Positions 1-12,180 of a DNA stretch of 64,000 bases are shown piece by piece. The position numbers and the translations under genes are program-made. The notes below the pieces were generated by a model that was not told the origin of the DNA, searched no databases, and saw only the letters and a program-made list of their open reading frames with translations. The DNA is from Megaleporinus macrocephalus (lineage: Eukaryota; Chordata; Actinopteri; Characiformes; Anostomidae). Location: positions 25,241,849-25,305,848 of the forward strand of contig CM038702.1 of the NCBI GenBank assembly GCA_021613375.1. The letters are read 5' to 3'. The first letter of the stretch is position 1. Every line of letters starts with the position of its first letter.

Positions 1-376
1 TTCCAAACAGCTTGTTGGCATGTAAATAGAGCCTGATGGTTGTTATGGAGACTCTGTGACCCCAAGATGCTACTATTTGATGCAGTTCTCTAACAGTGAG
101 CTTTGGAGAACTTTTTACTTCTTATACCGTTCTCCTCACTGAGCATGGAGGCAAGATAAACTTGCGTCCTCGTCCAGGCTTGTTTGTCACTGTTCCAGTT
201 GTTCTAAACTTCTTGATAGTTCCTCTGACTGTAGATACGGGCAGGTATAGGTGAGAGGCTATTTTCTTGTAGCCATTGCCTGATTTATGAAAGTTGACAC
301 ACATCTGCCTTACTTGAATGATGTGTTTACTTGTCCATGTGGAAGAGTGGATAAGAGAAATACAGCTATGTGTCAC
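1..376 (-). pseudogene. Tc1-like transposase, N-terminal DNA-binding part, with in-frame stop
   Basis: From the ATG at 376 the frame shows the paired-like helix-turn-helix region of Tc1 transposases (IIQVRQMCVNFHKSGNGYKKIA, then STVRGTIKKF) and a GRGRK AT-hook-like motif. A TAA at 122-124 breaks the frame. Beyond it the same frame continues with clear Tc1 sequence (KSSPKLTVRELHQIV, then HANKLFG) to position 1. The protein is therefore disrupted by one nonsense change within the visible part. The catalytic DDE domain would lie outside the window. It is a transposon relic, not a host gene. Confidence 0.85.
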
Positions 377-712
377 AATATTTATACCCCAGATAAACAG
401 GAAGTGATGAATTACTAATTAATGGTTCCTATATACTAGATCATTTTTATGAACTACAGTAGAAATGACAGAAATGCTTCAATTACATTTATTTTCTAGG
501 AATTGTTAGGGGTGCCAATACTTGTGAAACAGGTGATTTTATGAAAAATGATTATTTTTGGTAAGGGATTTTTTTTATTCAATTGAGTTAAAGCCTACAT
601 TTTTTTTTTACAATTCTCAATGTGAGATTATGCTTCTGCAATAAAAACTAAATTTATTTTAAGGAATTTAACACATCTTAACAAGGGGTGCCAATACTTG
701 TGGAGGGCGCTG
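1..712 (-). mobile_element. Tc1-like DNA transposon, 5' part, cut by window edge
   Basis: The right edge reads, on the minus strand, TA followed by CAGCGCCCTCCACAAGTATTG, a Tc1-type terminal repeat starting at 712 after a TA target dinucleotide (713-714). The 18-bp core GGGGTGCCAATACTTGTG occurs twice in the same orientation, at 509-526 and 685-702, 176 bp apart. That is the inner/outer direct-repeat layout of IR/DR Tc1 elements, where each copy is a transposase binding site. The transposase reading frame starts at 376 and runs off the window on the minus strand. The other end of the element lies outside the window. The assignment is firm at family level; the subfamily is not determined. Confidence 0.85.
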
Positions 713-2850
713 TACACTATTCTCATTTCCATTCTCTAGGTCCACACCAATCAGTGTTAAGCACCTCTGTGGACAAGTCAGATGATCTTTTAGTGACACA
801 ACGCTGTTGTGATGAAGATGCAGACACTGAGAGATTTGTTTAAATGTTTGAAACTATTAAGCAGAAGAATTAGAAGATAATGAGTTAATGTGATGTGAGG
901 ATAATCCTCTCTGTCAGCACAATAACTTCAGTAATAACCTCTAGTTAAAATACTGAAGTGTAATGACCCGATATTAGTTTTCGTCAGCTATGCTACAGAA
1001 GATTTTGTTGCTCTACCCATCTACTCATTTGATCAAACTACATTAAAGGAGCAATATGTCAGATGACACAACCTCTTGAATTCATGTGTTAAACAACAGT
1101 TGGCAACACATCACTGCAAAGCTAAGATGTCCACCCCACCATAAGAAACATGATCAGTCGTTTACTTGTGAGTCTTGAAGAACTGTCATGAGTTTGACAT
1201 CAAACTTCAACTCTTTACTCATCAAGAACATATTTAATGGTGGAAAGCAACAGCAATGCTATCTCCCATTTTACTATTACTTACTTCTATTGTTTGCTGC
1301 TGAACATGGTTTCTTGGTGAGAGCAGGTGGCAGTGGTCACTCCGAAAGAGCTTCAGTCATTGTTGCGTTTACTCTTTTTTCATTTAAATGATCTAACTGC
1401 GAGCAGCACCTTCAACTAGACTGACAAGAGATTACAATACGCCATCAGGGCAGCGCTACTGCTTTATTCTCTCGGGTTGCACTTATTCAGCTCAATTCTC
1501 AGTGACTCACTATCACCTAGACAGGGTGGGTTGAGACTAGCAGATTTGCATGATCAGTAGACATCTCTACAACACAATATATATATAGACCTCTTTTGCA
1601 CTCCAACTGACAGCTCTGATGATCATTTTAGTTCATTTAATTTTAAATGAAATATTTTACACATTGCACCTTCAAACTCAATCATTTGCTTGTACTGTGT
1701 CTGTTATATTTAACACATTTTGATATTGTGAGGTTATGTTCACAAATTTAGTTTTATAATGTTATCCATTTGTCCCCTTTGTTTTTAGATATTTTATTTT
1801 TTAGTGAATTTAGTTTGTGGACAATAGAGTTCCTCAAGGGTTCTTTAGCGAAGACAATGCTTTTATATAAAACTATAAACCCTCAAAGAACAACTTGGTT
1901 AAATGGTTCTTTTCACAATTAAATTGTTCTTCAGATTAAAGGAGAATGTGCTGAACATGGCTGTATAAATAACCTTTATGGAAAAGCTCTATATTAAACC
2001 AAAAAGCATTGTGCTATTGTTACAAGCTTAACAGTGGAAGAACCCTGTTTAGTGCAAGGTGAGTGTTCATGGTTGTACAGTACTGTGCACACATAGAAAA
2101 CTATTGTTCTAGACAGGAATCTTGTCATTGCTTACATTTTAAAATATAAAATAGTATTACTAGTAAGTAGTGATTTTACTCAATACCTAATTAAGCTAAA
2201 TCAAGATTGCTGCTGAAGGAATGTAATGAATTTATGCAATGTCTGGGGTGTCCAGTAGAAATCTAGAACTTTGTTCTTCAAACAGATTTGATTTACTTAT
2301 TTTAAAATAAGATATTTATGCTACTTTTATTGTATTTATGCTTATTTACATCCGTTCTAACGATATCTGGAGTTCTTACTGGTGCAAATACACTTATTGT
2401 TAAGATAAAGGCTTTAAACATTGAGCTTAGCTGCTGGTGCACAGTAGTGCATATAAGAGCGTATAGTTCTGTAGAACCCTCGAGGAACCATTCAGCTTTA
2501 AAAGTAATCATTTCTGGATGTATTAGTTTTGAGTGTTTGGTTTTGAGCTGTTTTTGTTTTTTAAACGTTTAGTTTTTTGACGTACTGTTTTTGGCTGTAT
2601 TGTTTGTGGGTGTTTTGTTTCTGACCTTAAAGAGCTTTGCTGTCAGAATCCTGAACTTTAACTGAATGATGAAACACCAGCGTAACAGGAGTGTATGTCA
2701 TCTTACCTCACACACACTTACCAGGGAATTCTCTCCATCAGAGAGACTAAGAAAGAGAGAGAGCGAGAGCTGCAGAGCTGTTTTTTAAGGGTGGGGTTGG
2801 GGTTTGGGGGTTTAAAGTGAAGTTAAACAAAACGCAAGGAGTTTTAGTCC
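713..2850. other. magi2 intron sequence without a recognisable gene
   Basis: AT-rich intronic sequence. The only structure I recognise is the short dispersed repeat at 1829-1862. Open frames at 1188-1391 and 2302-2572 are short, overlap on both strands, and match no family I know. Confidence 0.6.
1829..1862 (+). repeat. Short dispersed repeat, copy 1 (second copy near 9818)
   Basis: GTTCCTCAAGGGTTCTTTAG followed by a near-identical stretch recurs at 9818-9851 in the same orientation. Both continue into diverged sequence rich in 'aagaacc' words, as in non-autonomous fish DNA elements. Element ends are not defined. Confidence 0.6.
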
Positions 2851-2854
2851 ATAG

Positions 2855-3010
2855 GCTGATCCTTATTTCAGCCACACTCCAGAATCTTAGAGCAGAGACT
2901 GAGACTGTAACACTGTCCCACATGGTGAGAAGTTAAATCCTGTTGTTCTGAAGCAAATTTGTATCAAAGTCTAAGTAATAATGAATATGTAATAATCCCA
3001 TATGTGCCAT
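2855..3010 (+). repeat. Dispersed repeat, copy related to 46583-46740
   Basis: This segment and 46583-46740 share an ordered series of words in the same orientation: a 'cttatttcagccacac' / 'cttattttagacacac' start, then 'ttagagcag', 'tgtcccacatggt' / 'tgccacatggtaag', then 'ttaaat(t)cc'. They are old, diverged copies of one interspersed repeat. Class unknown. Confidence 0.5.
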
Positions 3011-3226
3011 GTACATAGTTGTTGGGATACGTTACAGAGAGAGATCCTGTAGATTTCTCCTGTTGTTGTTTGGTGCTGCTACAGAAATGTGGAGCATTTG
3101 AGTCCTAAAAATGTCCAAAAACAAATGCACACGCACAGCCTTGTGCTGGAGATGAGTGCTTTCACAGCGTACACTGACAGGTCTTTGAACTGCGTAAATC
3201 AGCTGACAAATCAGCTAACACTGACT

Positions 3227-3268
3227 GACACACACACACACACACACACAAACAAACACACACACACG
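3227..3268. repeat. (CA)n microsatellite
   Basis: CA dinucleotide run interrupted by AAACAAA near the middle. It produces spurious open frames on both strands. Confidence 0.95.
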
Positions 3269-3519
3269 CAGCAGGCTTAAGAGAGTCAGAGAGCGATGGA
3301 GAAGTATAAAGATAAATAAAGGGGAATAAGAGAGATACAGACATAAGAAAATACTAATAAAAAGTAAAAAATAATAAGCGATAAAGAGAGAGAGTGAGAG
3401 ACAGGCACACAGAAGAGAAAGATAAGGCACAGAGAAATTAGAAAGACTGCTAAATCTTTTAAATGCTTCAGCAATGCTGTAACTGAATGTAGACATCTTA
3501 CATTTCACTAGACTAAACT

Positions 3520-3525
3520 GAGAGA

Positions 3526-3557
<32 letters not shown>

Positions 3558-3558
3558 A
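3520..3558. repeat. (GA)n microsatellite
   Basis: GA run with one T interruption at 3540. Confidence 0.95.
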
Positions 3559-3938
3559 AGCTTTTGTTTGTTTCAGGCTCAAGCACTCCAACATAAAGAC
3601 TGTCCTGTCATTTCTAGCATAAAGCACAGACATATCAACACACTCCTGTTGCAGTGCAGACAGTCTTTCAGCAGTTAAATTTGTGGCTCAACAATATTAA
3701 TTTAAACTAAATGGCCTGGCTATAGAGAAAGAGTGATAAAAGCAGTGCTCTACAAAAGACAGCTAAGAAAAATATACATAAAGCAGAGCAGAAAGTGTGT
3801 TTTGTCAGTAAAACACTTTAAACACTATACCAAATATAACAATTAGCTGTTTTCAGTTCAGAAGAATATAGATATACAGTAGTATATAGTAATATGTGAT
3901 TTGATCAGAATATAGTATTGTTCTTAATAAACTTAATT

Positions 3939-3944
<6 letters not shown>

Positions 3945-4025
<81 letters not shown>
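3945..4025. repeat. (AT)n microsatellite, about 40 units
   Basis: Uninterrupted AT run of about 81 bp. It is self-complementary, and the flanks AATTCACT (left) and AGTGAATT (right) are also inverted, so the whole block can fold as a cruciform. Confidence 0.95.
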
Positions 4026-4026
<1 letters not shown>

Positions 4027-4254
4027 GTGCAGTGAATTGAGTGTAGTATATATATATGGATTCATATTGCTTCACTTATCATATATCTGTACATACATCA
4101 ATGTAGTTTTCTCTCTTTTTTATTTAATGCCATGTTTAGCCTTGTTTAATGTTTACACTTTCAGAGTCTGAACAATCTGTCTTCTTCAAAAGCAAGAAAG
4201 ATAGAATAAAAGAACATTCTTTTTATATGGTGCATAGCCAGTTTGTTGGCAAAA

Positions 4255-4256
<2 letters not shown>

Positions 4257-4294
<38 letters not shown>
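4257..4294. repeat. (GAAA)n microsatellite
   Basis: About nine GAAA units, 48 bp downstream (minus-strand sense) of the splice donor of the magi2 exon at 4342-4421. Confidence 0.95.
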
Positions 4295-4341
4295 CACTCA
4301 GAGGGCCAGATAGTATAAAGCAATAAGATAAACACACTTAC

Positions 4342-4421
4342 CATCTTCATTACACTCCTCAGGAGGTTTGGCTTTCTTGGCTAATCGAGGGTCCAGCCAG
4401 GACGTGGTCTTAGTGTTGTGA
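4342..4421 (-). CDS. magi2: magi2 exon: second half of WW domain 1 and following linker
   Basis: An 80-nt coding exon. The acceptor CTCTGTGCAG lies just above 4421 and the donor GTAAGTG just below 4342. It enters in phase 2, completing the Asp codon begun in exon 13985-14222, and leaves in phase 1. The product reads [18 protein letters not shown] and then [11 protein letters not shown] carries the second conserved Trp of the WW fold, and the Pro of WLDP follows it. The sequence matches MAGI2 and differs from MAGI1, which has CLNKQQK after LDPR. WW domains of MAGI proteins bind PPxY-type proline motifs on partners at synapses and junctions. The next exon, expected to open WW2 with an ELPYGW-like stretch, is not visible between 1 and 4341, so it must lie beyond the window. 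Remaining doubt is only over which teleost paralogue (a or b) this is. Confidence 0.95.
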
Positions 4422-7400
4422 CTGCACAGAGAAAAAGAGAAAGAGAGGATGAGTGTGTTGCAGTAGAAAACCAGAGGAAGTGAAATTCCCTTGTGTGACT
4501 TTTGAAACGAGGAGGGGAAAAAAAGAGTTTAGGTTTACAAAACAGCAATCAATACTTTTAATTAGCTCATTAACGAGAAAGAGACAGAGGAAGAGACAGG
4601 GAGGGGAGAGATGGAGCAAAAGATATGGTGTAACAGGAAGAGACAGATAAGACAGATATCAACAGGAAGAGGCAGAAAGAAAAAGATAGCAAAGATCCTT
4701 AAAAACAAAGCAGGAGCACAGACAAAAACTGTAAGATACAAAAACCCTCGGTGACGAGCATGTCCGCTTCTGTAGCGTACTGGAGCTACAGCGCTAATGT
4801 TGCCAACAAATAATGGAAGCTTTTCCAACTATTTCAATTAGCCTGACGCTAACTGCATGTCTAAATCATCACACTCACTCTCACCTTTGTGTCGAGTTGT
4901 TCAATTTGCTTTATATTTGTTGAAATTACAAGAGGCAGAGATCCTGAGGCAGGGAATATAAAATATGGTGTGTATGTGCTGCTGGGAGTCTCCCTGTTTT
5001 GCCTGAAATAATAATCCAAAAGTCAGAGGTCTCAGACTTGGTGGGAGTTTCTGGACCACATCATACATCCTTAGTTATAAACATCACACACACACACACA
5101 GACTGAAACAGAAGGTCCAGGTCAATGTTTAAATATCAAATTCAAAATCAACATGAAGATGATTACATCCTCAGAAAACACATCCTTCACCAAGTTTGAC
5201 TGAGTTCTCTTAAAATTCTCTTTGAACAAGCTCACAATCATAAGATCCATCTGCTTGGGCAAGAGAACTGAAGCACAACCAATGTTACAAAACGTTGCCC
5301 TTCCCAGAGAGAACGAATCTGATGATTGCAAGTGCATTGAGAGTGTATTTACTAAGAACTTAGTTAAAACCTGCAATAAATCACATCAGATTTTACCAAA
5401 GAGGTCCACTTTGTGGAACTTAATCGCAAAAAGACTTGCTTATGTGGTTTCTGACACTGTATTCATGTTGTTATCTATAAATGTAAACAACAATACAACA
5501 CATACAATACAATACAACAATACAACAGATAGTAGCAGCCACCTTGAAGCCCAAATTCAGTCCATGTTCATAGATAACACTATGTCTTGCAGTGTCAGAA
5601 ACCACATTGGCAGGTCTATTTAAAATCTACTAGTGTGTAATGATTTAGGCATGCAGTTTGAATAATGCTCACTGGTGGGATATAGGCTTTGATCACTTGT
5701 TAGCTACAAACATCTTATAGCTCCAGTGCACTATAGAAACATAGAACATGTCTCAGCTAATTAGCTCATGGCTACCAGAACAGCAAGGTGAACAGACTTT
5801 TGCTCAACACTTCGAACTACTGGAGTCAAACTACTGGGTGCTTTTTAAACATACTTGAATGTTCAGTGTGAGAACTGGTGTAGAGGACTAACACAGTAAA
5901 GAGTTTAACAGTGATGCAAAATCTCAGGCACAGATCACACTTGCAGAAAAAGTGAAAGTTTGTAAATGCGTTATTTCTTTCTGTTTGCTTTTCTAAGGTA
6001 GAACTTGATTTGTGAACAAGCTAAGGTAGCTACAGGAGCGCACAGTGAACGGCACAGGACTACAACAAACAGCTAGTGAAAGTGTTTGCATATTAGTATA
6101 CTGTATTAATGTTATTTCATCTGTTACATATAGTGCTGCTTCTTAGAAGCTGTAACTCAGTCTCTTTCTTTTCACTCGCACCCATTTTAACAAGCTATGT
6201 ATTTATTTTTTGAGAAGTGTTGCCACCATTGCATCAACCTGAGTCTTTGTTTCTCTCAACGCTTCTGTCTCTCAGATATCATCAGATACTATCAACAACA
6301 ACATCACCTGATGTAATTCCTGGATGGTTCTTTAGTATTATCCCAGGTTCTCCTTTTAATCTTCTCTACAAACGTGTCTTACTTGTATCCTAACTGGATT
6401 ATCTGATGCAAGCTCAGAGAAAATGGGTTACCCTTTGAGGCTTGGTTCCTCACAGTGGTTCTTTCTCAAGCACCTTTGTTTAGTGCAAATGGTTCTTCCT
6501 CATCAACCTAGAACGTATGCCGTAAGGGACTTTTTTCCTGGATCCTCTCAGCAGTTTTTCTTTAGGGTTGGAGTTAGGGAGTGTCTTCTTTCTAGGTGTT
6601 TTGTTTTCTTTAAGCACTTGGATTTTTCTTTTTCAATCTTGGTTCCTCTCAGTTCCTCTTGCTTCTCTTTTTGGTTGTGGTTTGTGGTTTTCCTGACATT
6701 GCTTCCCTGGGCAATGCTTATTAGGGTACTCGATCTGCAGTTCTGGACAAGCTGCTTTGAGACAATGTGTGTTGTAGAAAGAAATGTACAAATAAAACAA
6801 ATTGAAGTGAATTGAACCCCTGGGCTCATTTCCATGATGACTGATTAAAGGGCTCAGCTAAGCTCAGCAGCCTGAGACTTGAGCTGTGGCTTGTAATGTC
6901 AAAGGTTTGTTTCCCAGCTGATGGTAAGTAATTCTATGTCTCTCCATTGTGGAGATAATCTGCTTTGTGCAAATGTAACAGCTACAGTGGGTCTAAATTT
7001 GCTGCGGTGAGGCAGGCGATGACTCCACCGACGCTTTAAACCCAGCACACAGCAACTTACCATGATCCATACCTAAATTTGAGCCATCCCACTGTTCGTG
7101 TTTGTGCTGTTTGTGTTTATTGTTGTTACTGTTGTGAAGTCAGCCAAGCTTTACAGCAATAAGATGAAACGTACAAGGCAGCTGAGGTGTGTTTGGGCAG
7201 TCGCTTGTGTGAATGTTTGTATTTCCTTGAAGGAGAACATAATGCCAGTGATTGCTATGGGAACAGCTTTTGTAGCAGCTTATAAGTGTAAGAACTTAAT
7301 TAGCAGAATATTTCAAACAAAACGTTTGGTTGCATTGAAGTAAAGCTATATCTGCACCCAACCCACATCCTGCTATGCTACACATACTTCACTAGTGACT

Positions 7401-7689
7401 TCTATTGGTGGTGTAGTATCTTTAAAATACTATATGTCATATATAGTACGGTAGTATATGACTTTGGATGCAGCCTATATCCTTTTGGCCAAAATTATTC
7501 AGTGGCTTGAGTTTGCATGGAGTGATGTCACTGCTTATTAAACAGAACTCAGTAAAATAGCATTTAATCCAAACGCTGAATTTCCTTCATTGAGATGTTA
7601 CGCCAGGCCTTTACTGCAGTAGATCTGAGTAGAAAGTTATGCTTTATACTCTTCAGATTTCATCATGCTAACTGCTATTAGAAGTCACA
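4422..7689. other. magi2 intron (first 3.3 kb of 9,563 bp), no gene recognised
   Basis: Intronic sequence between the two WW1 exons. It contains a diverged dispersed-repeat copy at 4780-4910 and a short CA run near 5090-5100. Open frames at 5222-5623 and 6423-6835 have no recognisable domain, and the latter is contradicted by an equally long antisense frame. Confidence 0.6.
4780..4910 (+). repeat. Dispersed repeat, diverged relative of 18230-18377
   Basis: Shares ordered words with 18230-18377: 'agctacag(c)gctaatgt', 'aacaa(g)aaataatgg', 'gctaac(tg)catgtctaaatca', 'ctcac', 'gtcgag'. It is a third, older copy of the repeat seen at 18.3 and 19.3 kb. Confidence 0.45.
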
Positions 7690-8420
7690 TCATGAATACA
7701 CACTAGTGGCCCAGTTCAATTGGCAGTCATGCATGCCCATGCCATAACACTGCCTCCACCATGTTTTACAGATGATGTGGTATACTTCCCTTCCCTCTCT
7801 GTACTCTTCTATTCCTCTAATTATGGTACAAGTTAATCCTAGTTTCATCTGAACAAAGTGTCTTGTTCCAGAACTGGACCCTTATCTTAAGTGTTACCAG
7901 TTGTTTGCATCTTGAAGTAAACCCTCTGCATCTACATTTTCTTAATTTTAGACTATGACTATGATCTTTTAGACTATGACTATGATTTTTTAGACTATGA
8001 CTATGATGCATCAACCTCCTCTAGAACGTCCTTTACTTGACTACATGTGCAGAGGTTTCTCTTCACAACAGAAAGAATTCAGCTATTATCCACTTTAGTT
8101 ATCATCCAGGCCTTTTGGTGTCGCTGCCTTCGCCATTCCTTCTTTTTCAGAATGTACCAAATTTGACCACTCCTAAAGTTTCCTATAAAAACTGATGATT
8201 TGTTCTTTTTTTTTAAGCCTAATTCCTCCCATCACTTGCATCAGCACTTGTTAGGACCACATATTGAGACTTCCCATTTAACAAACTTTTTATCTCCTTA
8301 ATTTATTATGAAATGATAAGAGGACAGGATATACCTGGCCATGAAAATACAAATCAACAGTCCAATTACTTCTGAGCCTGTGAACATTGAGCGACAATAT
8401 AAACAATGGCAGTAATTCCT
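7690..8420. repeat. Dispersed repeat, probable DNA-transposon relic
   Basis: The stretch CCTCCACCATGTTTTACAG followed by 'atgatgtggtat' and 'ttgttccagaactg' resembles interspersed fish sequence I recall, but I cannot name the family. A small internal tandem repeat of 21 bp, three copies starting at 7950, 7971 and 7992 (AGACTATGACTATGAT core), lies inside it. No intact coding frame. Confidence 0.45.
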
Positions 8421-8819
8421 AAACTGTTAAAGCAATATTTTGTTAAATCACCTTAATTAAAGATGTGAGTCTACATTTTTACCACAGCTTGACTGCTTTA
8501 GTTCAAATCCATTGTGGTGTAGAGAGGCCAAATGACAACAACTGTCCAAAACAATTGCCCAACATTATCATGCAAATACTGCCGAACAGTATTTCATCTT
8601 TTGGTGCCTTCTTAAAACAAAGCAAAGTTATAGAGGAACCCAATATCATTACAAGTGGGAAAATTTACAATTCACCACAGACAGTAAACTAATATCCTTA
8701 GCTCACATTATAACATTTCAGATTAAATCATATTTTAAATACTAAACCGTTTTAAAGATTCAGCTTTGTTTTTGGTTATTTTCCTACAATTGTGAAACCC
8801 TGCTACATGACCTGTAGAG

Positions 8820-9000
8820 CTAGCACATTTATTAAGCCATTTTTATATTTTACCAAGGAGCTCAAATATTTGATGTTAAGTTGATCATACAAACACATAT
8901 CATCACAGTCCAAAGAAAAACATGTACCTCCGAAAATAGCAACTTCACCAGAGAAGGCAAGTTTTTGTTGTTTTATTCTAAGTTTTTGGAGCATTTTTAT
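8820..9000. repeat. MITE-like repeat (family of 36736-36916), diverged copy
   Basis: CAGTCCAAAGAAAAACATG, then 'caacttcaccagagaaggcaa' and 'ttttggagcattt' follow the order of words in the complete copy at 36736-36916. Ends are not resolved. Confidence 0.45.
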
Positions 9001-9817
9001 GTATGAAATTTCTACACAATGAATTTATGTATTTGAATAGACATTATACTATAAACATACTATAAACATATGTCCAAGAGAAAAGGCTTAAATATAGATT
9101 GGTATTAAAAGTTGCCACTGAACACCTACACTGTGAGGAGAAGGAAGTGAAGGAAGGAAGTGTTACTAAAGGTTCTGTTCCACCCAAACATTCTAAAGAG
9201 GTTATTTATTCCACATATGAAGAGATGCTCACCCCCAAATTGATGAGAAGATATAAGTGCATTTTGCATTTTTGGCCCATATACTGTGCTTGTAGGCCAG
9301 TTTTGTACATAACAATTGAGCAGAATCCACTCAATGTGTTTCCAAAACTGGCATGAATGCTTAATACATCTGGCCAGGAAAGCAATTTGTAAAAATTGTT
9401 TGGACATCAATTAAACAAACACAACAAACAAATACAATGTCTCCAAGTGAGATTTTTCAGATAGAAACAATTAAACAATGAAACAGTAACAATATTTTAT
9501 TTTCCCTGCAGTTAACATTAACCTAATCACTGTTATCTGTGGTGCTGGCATATAACAACCAAAACGCAAACCAATCCTGGTCCAGATTTACTAAAATAGC
9601 CACTAATAACCAACAGTCCACTGATATTTCGCCCTGGTGGGGGTGACTGATTTAGTGGCTTGTCTCCTAAGATTTTCCATGCAAATGAAGTCAGGCACAA
9701 CTTTAAAATTAACATAAAAAACAATTTACAAGCTGTTTGACGTTTTTCATATGGAAGCCTATTTCCGTCAGGTAGAAGAAAAAGGCTGCATCTAAAATAA
9801 CACACACTCTTAAAGAA

Positions 9818-9851
9818 GTTCCTCAAGGGTTCTTTAGTAAAGACAATAGTT
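9818..9851 (+). repeat. Short dispersed repeat, copy 2 (see 1829)
   Basis: Near-identical to 1829-1862 over the opening 'gttcctcaagggttctttag'. Sequence then diverges. Confidence 0.6.
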
Positions 9852-10004
9852 TTGCAAAGAACCAACACTCAATGGACAGTTTGCATGCTTCAATAGTGCA
9901 ATGGTGGAATGGTATTTAATACAGATGGAGAATGTATACTTTTCTGAAAATGGATCTCAACAATCATTTCACCACACAGCAGTTTCCTAAGCATGTACTA
10001 CAAC

Positions 10005-10932
10005 TAGAGATGGAAGGATGGATCGGCCATGTATCGGCGATCGGCCGATATTTCTCCAATTTAGCCGATCCCGAGAGCCGATCGATGACATTAAACAAAT
10101 GAGCCTAAATTCTGTATTTCCAGCTACCGTTTCATCCAGGAAGAGGAGACCTCTGGCCAGCTCCCTGCAATTCCTATCTGAACCGCTAGGTGGAAATACA
10201 CACCCTTTCATTTTCCACAGACTGACCAAAGCAGCGGCCTCGCGAGAACAGTTTACGACGTTCACCCACATGTGTGGATAGAAAACGTTGTCTGTCTGTG
10301 TACGTGACTCTCATCCAGGGCAGTTTGTAACATCTGTAAAATTAGTGAAATCAACGTGTCTCGCTGAAGAACCAAGACAAAGACATTTAACACTACTAAT
10401 CTGATACGGCGCATACACCACACGGCTAAATACAGTGAGTATCAGCAAACAGCAGAGCTAGCATGCGCAGCTAGCACAAAACAAACAACCCAGAACACCA
10501 TACAGACCAGATCTGACCAGTACGAACAGTACAGCAGCAGCAACAGCCAAAGAGCTACAGGAATCACAGCCAGAGTGATTGAGTTTATAGTTCTAGATAA
10601 GCAGCTCTTCTCGGCTGTAGAAGACGTTCATTCTGCTGTTTAATATTCCACCTGGATCAACGCTCTGCTGTTCCTAGTAGAAATACTTTTCAGATGTCGC
10701 TCTTCCGGAGCTGTATAGAGCGGTTTACTCCCACATAGACCAACTTCTAATTTAGTAAATAATATTATGCTGTTTTACGTGAACTCGTTAAAATGGTAAT
10801 AAACCTGTTTAGACCATGTTTCTTGACGTGCACTTAGCCCCGCCCTCGATCGGTATCGGCTATCGACCGATCGCGTTGATAAGTGATCGGCGATAGGAAT
10901 CGGCCTCAAAAACGCTGATCGGCCCATCTCTA
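10005..10932 (+). mobile_element. Non-autonomous hAT-like element with 8-bp target-site duplication
   Basis: A 928-bp element starting TAGAGATGG and ending CCATCTCTA, so the termini are perfect 9-bp inverted repeats. It is flanked on both sides by ACTACAAC (9997-10004 and 10933-10940), an exact 8-bp target-site duplication typical of hAT transposition. Subterminal regions are rich in the palindromic word CGATCGGC in both orientations, probably transposase binding sites. A broken BED zinc-finger fragment lies inside at 10320-10445, which supports origin by internal deletion of an autonomous hAT. No catalytic domain remains. The intact duplication and termini suggest a younger insertion than most elements here. 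Confidence 0.9.
10320..10445 (+). pseudogene. BED zinc-finger fragment of a hAT transposase
   Basis: One frame reads AVCNICKISEINVSR, a TGA stop, then RTKTKTFNTTNLIRRIHH. The CxxC pair, the FNTTNLIRRI stretch and the following HH match the order of the BED-type zinc finger at the N-terminus of hAT transposases (C-x2-C ... H). It is a relic with a stop inside the finger and no downstream dimerisation or catalytic region. Confidence 0.7.
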
Positions 10933-11601
10933 ACTACAACACCAGATAACTTTTTGTAGTTTAGAAGTTTAGAAGTGCATGGTTTGGGACACAGGCTCCT
11001 CATTTTTCATGGATTTTGGTTGAAATTGTGACTCATTAGGCTGAAATAATGTTTTCTTGAAAATTTTACTTAGTATGTCAAACTAATAAATAATGATCAA
11101 ATACTGAAGGCCCTTTACTGTTTGAGAAATTGTGTGTTTATTTGAACATCAGGTGTCATTAATATGAGGAAATAACAATATTTTGACACAAGAAATGAAA
11201 GTTGAGACAATAAGAAATTATTCTGACTTTTTTAAAGTATGTTTTGCGAAGTGCGGACAGAGTAAAGAGTGAGTACGATTTTGGAAGAGAGGGAGGAGCT
11301 GGGGAGGTGGTGGGATGTGAATTTCGGCACGAGAAGGTGTGGGCAGAGGAGCGGTTTATATAGAGCGTGTAATGATGGAAAGAAGGAGTTTGGGCGTGGT
11401 CCTTCTCCGAAATGTAAGTTATTTCATAACTTAATTTGTATGTCCCAGTTAAATGTAATTAAGTGTATCCATACGGTGACAAAAGCAACAACTTCAGATT
11501 TTCGCAACATGATTATAGACTGCCGTTACTCTGGGGGATGGCTTGGGAATGCTCACTTCTCACTTGCAATGTGTTATCTTGTGAGTGAGACCAGGGTGCT
11601 C

Positions 11602-12180
11602 ATGGCAAGGCAACGTGAATTATCGGAATTCGAACGAGGCATGATAATGCATGCCAGAAATACATCATAAAAGGCCTTCTCACCCACAAGTGCTTAATGA
11701 TCGTGACTGTCTGGCTAGAAGTGTAAATGGTCATCACCTTCACATTCAATGCACGTGACCCCACATGCATATCCTGCAGGTCATTCTTTAGCTTCCATGA
11801 GATACAGGAGGACCCACCAGAGTGCCTGTTAACACCACAACACTGCACACAGCACCTCACCCGTGAGGCTTGTGAGGTTGCTAACTGGACCTTAGAGGAC
11901 TGGCAACACGTGGTGTGGTCTGATGAGTCACAGTGTTTCAGGCTGATGGTAGGGTTTGTGTGTGGCAGAGAAGCCATGGACCCTACTTGTCATTAAGACA
12001 CTATGCAGGCAGGTGGTGGTTTCATCCTGGGGGTGTGTTCTCATGATATCGGTTGGGTCTGCCTAAACATGTTCTTGACCAGTGCCTGCTATGTTTTACT
12101 GCTTGGTGACTCTTTGCATGGACTTCATGTACCCCTACAATGATAAGAAGCATTTTGGAGAGTTCTGGCAAATGGTATAG
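11602..12180 (+). pseudogene. Tc1-like transposase relic, internally deleted
   Basis: The ATG at 11602 opens MARQRELSEFERGMIMHAR, the typical N-terminus of one Tc1-like group, and hits a stop soon after. Farther on, another stretch reads NWTLEDWQHVVWSDESQCF, which carries the first catalytic Asp of the DDE triad, then VCGREAMDPTCH and GGGFILGVC. About 200 bp of the DNA-binding and linker region is missing or scrambled, with several stops and frame changes. No terminal repeats could be defined. Confidence 0.75.

Noticed and set aside
3853..4065. Open frame with alternating Tyr/Ile
   Set aside because: Translation of the (AT)n microsatellite.
1..4341. Downstream magi2 exon encoding WW2
   Set aside because: No minus-strand ELPYGW-like coding stretch with splice sites is visible.
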